The notes under the pieces were generated by a model. The model was not told the DNA's origin. It made no database searches and saw nothing but the letters and a program-made list of their open reading frames with translations. Positions 61,964 through 64,000 of a stretch of 64,000 bases of DNA are shown here, in pieces. The position numbers and the translations under genes were made by a program. Every line of letters begins with the position of its first letter. The first letter of the stretch is position 1. This stretch comes from Streptomyces sp. VRA16 Mangrove soil (GTDB taxonomy: Bacteria; Actinomycetota; Actinomycetes; Streptomycetales; Streptomycetaceae), in assembly GCF_017377775.1 (NCBI RefSeq), contig NZ_JAFVLN010000016.1, forward strand, positions 124,001-188,000, read 5' to 3'.

Positions 61964-62683
61964 TCAGTGGGGCCAAGGGGTGGCGCGCAGTCCGGTTTCC
62001 CGCAGGAGCAGGGTGCCCCGTTCGCGCAGCGAGGGGGAGGCGGCGGCCCTGCGGACCCAGTCGGCGGGCGTCGGGCCGAGGAGCGAGCGCAGGGCGGGGG
62101 AGAGGGCCATCAGCGCGGTGAGCAGCGCGGCCTGGTCGCCGCCGCCCGGACGCGGGGCGCCGCCGGTCTCCGGATCGGTCAGCACCCCGTACTCACTGAC
62201 GTACAGCTGCAGGCCGGGGACGGGCGCGTCCGGCACCGGCACCCTGCGGTAGTTCGGCAGCTCGGTGGCGTCGACCGCCTTGAGCTGGGTGTCGTCGAGC
62301 CAGGTGACGACCAGGGTGCGGCGCTCGCCGGGGGCCTCGTAGGGAGCCGCGGCGACGTAGCCGTTGCGGCCGATGTGGGCACTGCAGCCGATGCCGATGC
62401 CGTGCGTCTCGACCGGAATCATGGGGACGCTCACCGGGAGGTTCAGACGGGTCAGCTTGTACGCGATCTGGGCGGGGGAGGCGTTGGAGCCCACGGCCAG
62501 GACCGGAGTTCTGTCCTTGATCACGTCGTCCAGGGCGCCGTCGACCGGCAGGGCGTGGAGTTCGCCGTGGTGGAGGAGGGCCGGGGCCGTGACCGGGCGG
62601 CCCGGGTAGGTGAGCGGCGACAGGGCCGGGATGTCGGTGTAGCCCAGGGCCGTCAGGGTCCGGGCCGGTTCTTCGAGCGCCAT
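61964..62683 (-). CDS. conserved protein with a gamma-glutamylcyclotransferase-like GSN motif
   Basis: A 239-residue soluble protein. VLAVGSNASPAQIAYKL near residue 62 resembles the phosphate/amide-binding loop of the gamma-glutamylcyclotransferase fold (Y/V-G-S-N). The Glu expected later in that fold is not clearly placed, so the enzymatic role is doubtful. It lies between two ABC-2 systems, on the same strand. ATG 62683. Confidence 0.65.
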   Translation of the reverse strand: MALEEPARTLTALGYTDIPALSPLTYPGRPVTAPALLHHGELHALPVDGALDDVIKDRTPVLAVGSNASPAQIAYKLTRLNLPVSVPMIPVETHGIGIGCSAHIGRNGYVAAAPYEAPGERRTLVVTWLDDTQLKAVDATELPNYRRVPVPDAPVPGLQLYVSEYGVLTDPETGGAPRPGGGDQAALLTALMALSPALRSLLGPTPADWVRRAAASPSLRERGTLLLRETGLRATPWPH

Positions 62684-62791
62684 GGGGCCGCAGGGTAGGG
62701 GGTCCGTGCGGCTCGTGCGCGGTGGCTCGCGCCCACGCGGCGCGGCCGTACCTCGCCACGGACCCGCGCCCCCGGCCCGTAGCAGGTCTGG

Positions 62792-63562
62792 CTAGGCGTC
62801 CCTCTTCTTCAGCAGCGCGTACCCCACGATCAGGGCCGCCGCCACCCACACCAGCAGGATCGCCAGGCCGCCCCACGGGCCGTACGGGGAGTCGTCGTTG
62901 ACCGGGGTGACCACCTGCATGATCCGGGAGCCCGCCTGGTCGGGGAAGTACTGGGCGACCTTCTTCGTCGCCGAGACGCTGCCGAGGATCGGGGAGATCA
63001 GGAAGAAGAACGGCATGAGGATGCCGAGCGACAGCATGGGGGAGCGGAGCATCGTCGCGATGCCCATCGAGAACATCGCCATCAGCGTCATGTAGACGGC
63101 GGCGCCGATCACCGCGCGCAGCACGTTCGGGGCGCCCAGGTCCGTGCGGTGGTCGCCGAGCATCATCTGGCCGAGGAAGAACGACGCGAAGCTGGTGACC
63201 AGCGCGACGGCCAGGACGAGCAGCGAGGCGACCGCGATCTTGGAGAACAGGAACGTGCCGCGCTGCGGGACGGCCGCCAGCGAGGTGCGGATCATGCCCG
63301 TGCTGTACTCGCTCGCCACCACGAGGACGCCGAAGACCACCACCGCGAGCTGGCCGAGGGTGAGCCCGGAGAAGGAGATGAAGGTCGGGTCGAAGGCCAG
63401 CTTGTTCTCGGCGGAGAGGTTCTTGAACTCGTTCTTCGACAGGGCGCTGATCAGCATCCCGAGCCCGACCGAGACGATGACGGCGAGGCTGAGCGTGAGA
63501 GCTGTCGAGTTGACGGACTTGATCTTGGTCCACTCGGACCTGAGGACCTGGGCCGCGGCCAT
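62792..63562 (-). CDS. ABC-2 type permease
   Basis: A 256-residue permease starting LRSEWTKIKSVNSTALTL, with six helices and the VVASEYSTGMIRTSLAAVP loop. It closely parallels the permease at 59846, pointing to tandem duplication of the whole transporter unit. One base separates it from the ATPase stop upstream. Confidence 0.92.
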   Translation of the reverse strand: MAAAQVLRSEWTKIKSVNSTALTLSLAVIVSVGLGMLISALSKNEFKNLSAENKLAFDPTFISFSGLTLGQLAVVVFGVLVVASEYSTGMIRTSLAAVPQRGTFLFSKIAVASLLVLAVALVTSFASFFLGQMMLGDHRTDLGAPNVLRAVIGAAVYMTLMAMFSMGIATMLRSPMLSLGILMPFFFLISPILGSVSATKKVAQYFPDQAGSRIMQVVTPVNDDSPYGPWGGLAILLVWVAAALIVGYALLKKRDA

Positions 63563-63563
63563 C

Positions 63564-64000
63564 TCAGGCCCCCTTCGTTCGGTCGTCGTTCCAGGACGCG
63601 CCCCAGCTCTGCTGCTGCGCGGGCTCGCCGCTGTGTGCGTGGTACTCGACCGACTCGGCGGTCAGCTGCATGAAGGCCTCTTCGAGGGACGCCTGCTGCG
63701 GGCTCAGCTCGTGCAGCACCAGCTGGTGGCTCGCGGCGAGTTCGCCGAGCTGTTCGGGGGAGCCGCCGTCGACCTCCAGGGTGCCGTTGCCGGCCTCGAC
63801 GACCGTGACGCCGTTCTCGTGCAGCACGTCGAGCAGCCGCTCGCGCTGCGGGGAGCGCAGCCGTACGTAACTGCGTGAGTTCTGCCGGATGAAGTCCGCC
63901 ATCGACATGTCGGCGAGGAGCCGGCCCTGCCCGATGACGACCAGATGGTCGGCGGTGAGGGCCATCTCGCTCATCAGGTGCGAGGAGACGAAGACCGTGC
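63564..64000 (-). CDS. ABC transporter ATP-binding protein (C-terminal part, cut by window edge)
   Basis: Only the last 145 or so codons are inside the window. The frame enters at 64000 within TVFVSSHLMSEMALTADHLVVIGQG, the H-loop of an ATPase, identical in its core to the paralogue at 60703. The C-terminal regulatory region and LSPQQASLEEAFMQLT follow. The N-terminus, Walker motifs and start lie beyond 64000. Confidence 0.9.
   Translation of the reverse strand, partial: TVFVSSHLMSEMALTADHLVVIGQGRLLADMSMADFIRQNSRSYVRLRSPQRERLLDVLHENGVTVVEAGNGTLEVDGGSPEQLGELAASHQLVLHELSPQQASLEEAFMQLTAESVEYHAHSGEPAQQQSWGASWNDDRTKGA

Overview
The window is high-GC actinobacterial chromosome, almost certainly Streptomyces. 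Evidence: G/C-saturated third codon positions, frequent GTG and TTG starts, very long spurious open frames antisense to real genes, and core gene order lysA-hom-thrC-thrB-rho-LCP-rpmE-prfA-prmC-tsaC-phosphatase-glyA-wecA-atpIBEFHAGDC-chitinase. I recall this order from the central part of Streptomyces genomes (around SCO5350-SCO5395 of S. coelicolor); I could not check it here. There is no CRISPR array, insertion sequence, prophage or rRNA.

Layout. 1-4.6 kb: a degenerate NERD-like protein, then a two-gene non-homologous end-joining unit (LigD-type polymerase and ATP-dependent ligase) divergent from Ku, and a MerR regulator. 4.7-9.7 kb: a DedA-MMPL membrane operon behind a perfect palindromic operator, an acyltransferase-3 membrane protein, and a BlaI-type regulator with a repeat tail. 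9.7-14.2 kb: a MarR regulator and an acyl-CoA catabolic operon (SDR, frameshifted amidohydrolase, acyl-CoA ligase, MaoC hydratase). 14.2-17.1 kb: an AraC gene divergent from a membrane protein/GntR pair, with two matching operators between them; a phosphorothioate-type HNH endonuclease; and tRNA-Arg(CCG). 17.3-24.3 kb: a response regulator, an ArgS-like protein without synthetase motifs, and the lysine/threonine genes. 24.7-34.8 kb: rho, a cell-wall LCP ligase, a translation and tRNA-modification operon, serine hydroxymethyltransferase and a wecA-type transferase. 35-43 kb: the complete F1Fo ATP synthase operon and a DUF2550 gene. 43.5-47.4 kb: a secreted chitinase with two DasR/direct-repeat sites and a NarL-type two-component system. 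47.6-57.5 kb: membrane proteins, a catalytically dead thermolysin homologue, a cobalamin adenosyltransferase, a drug-type ABC exporter with its TetR regulator, 3-hydroxybutyryl-CoA dehydrogenase, a STAS protein, a large membrane-anchored P-loop protein and nucS. 57.7-64 kb: an SCO5389-type protein, an F420-type oxidoreductase, a zinc-binding small protein and two paralogous ABC-2 export systems; the last is cut by the window edge.

Most of the window is housekeeping. The interesting signals are decayed or altered enzymes: an M4 metallopeptidase that has lost three zinc ligands or catalytic residues, a NucS lacking its C-terminal tail and stop codon, an LMW-phosphatase with Ser for the nucleophilic Cys, a frameshifted amidohydrolase, and a probable stop-loss in the MMPL transporter. 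Others are clear operators and several short tandem-repeat arrays clustered at gene ends.
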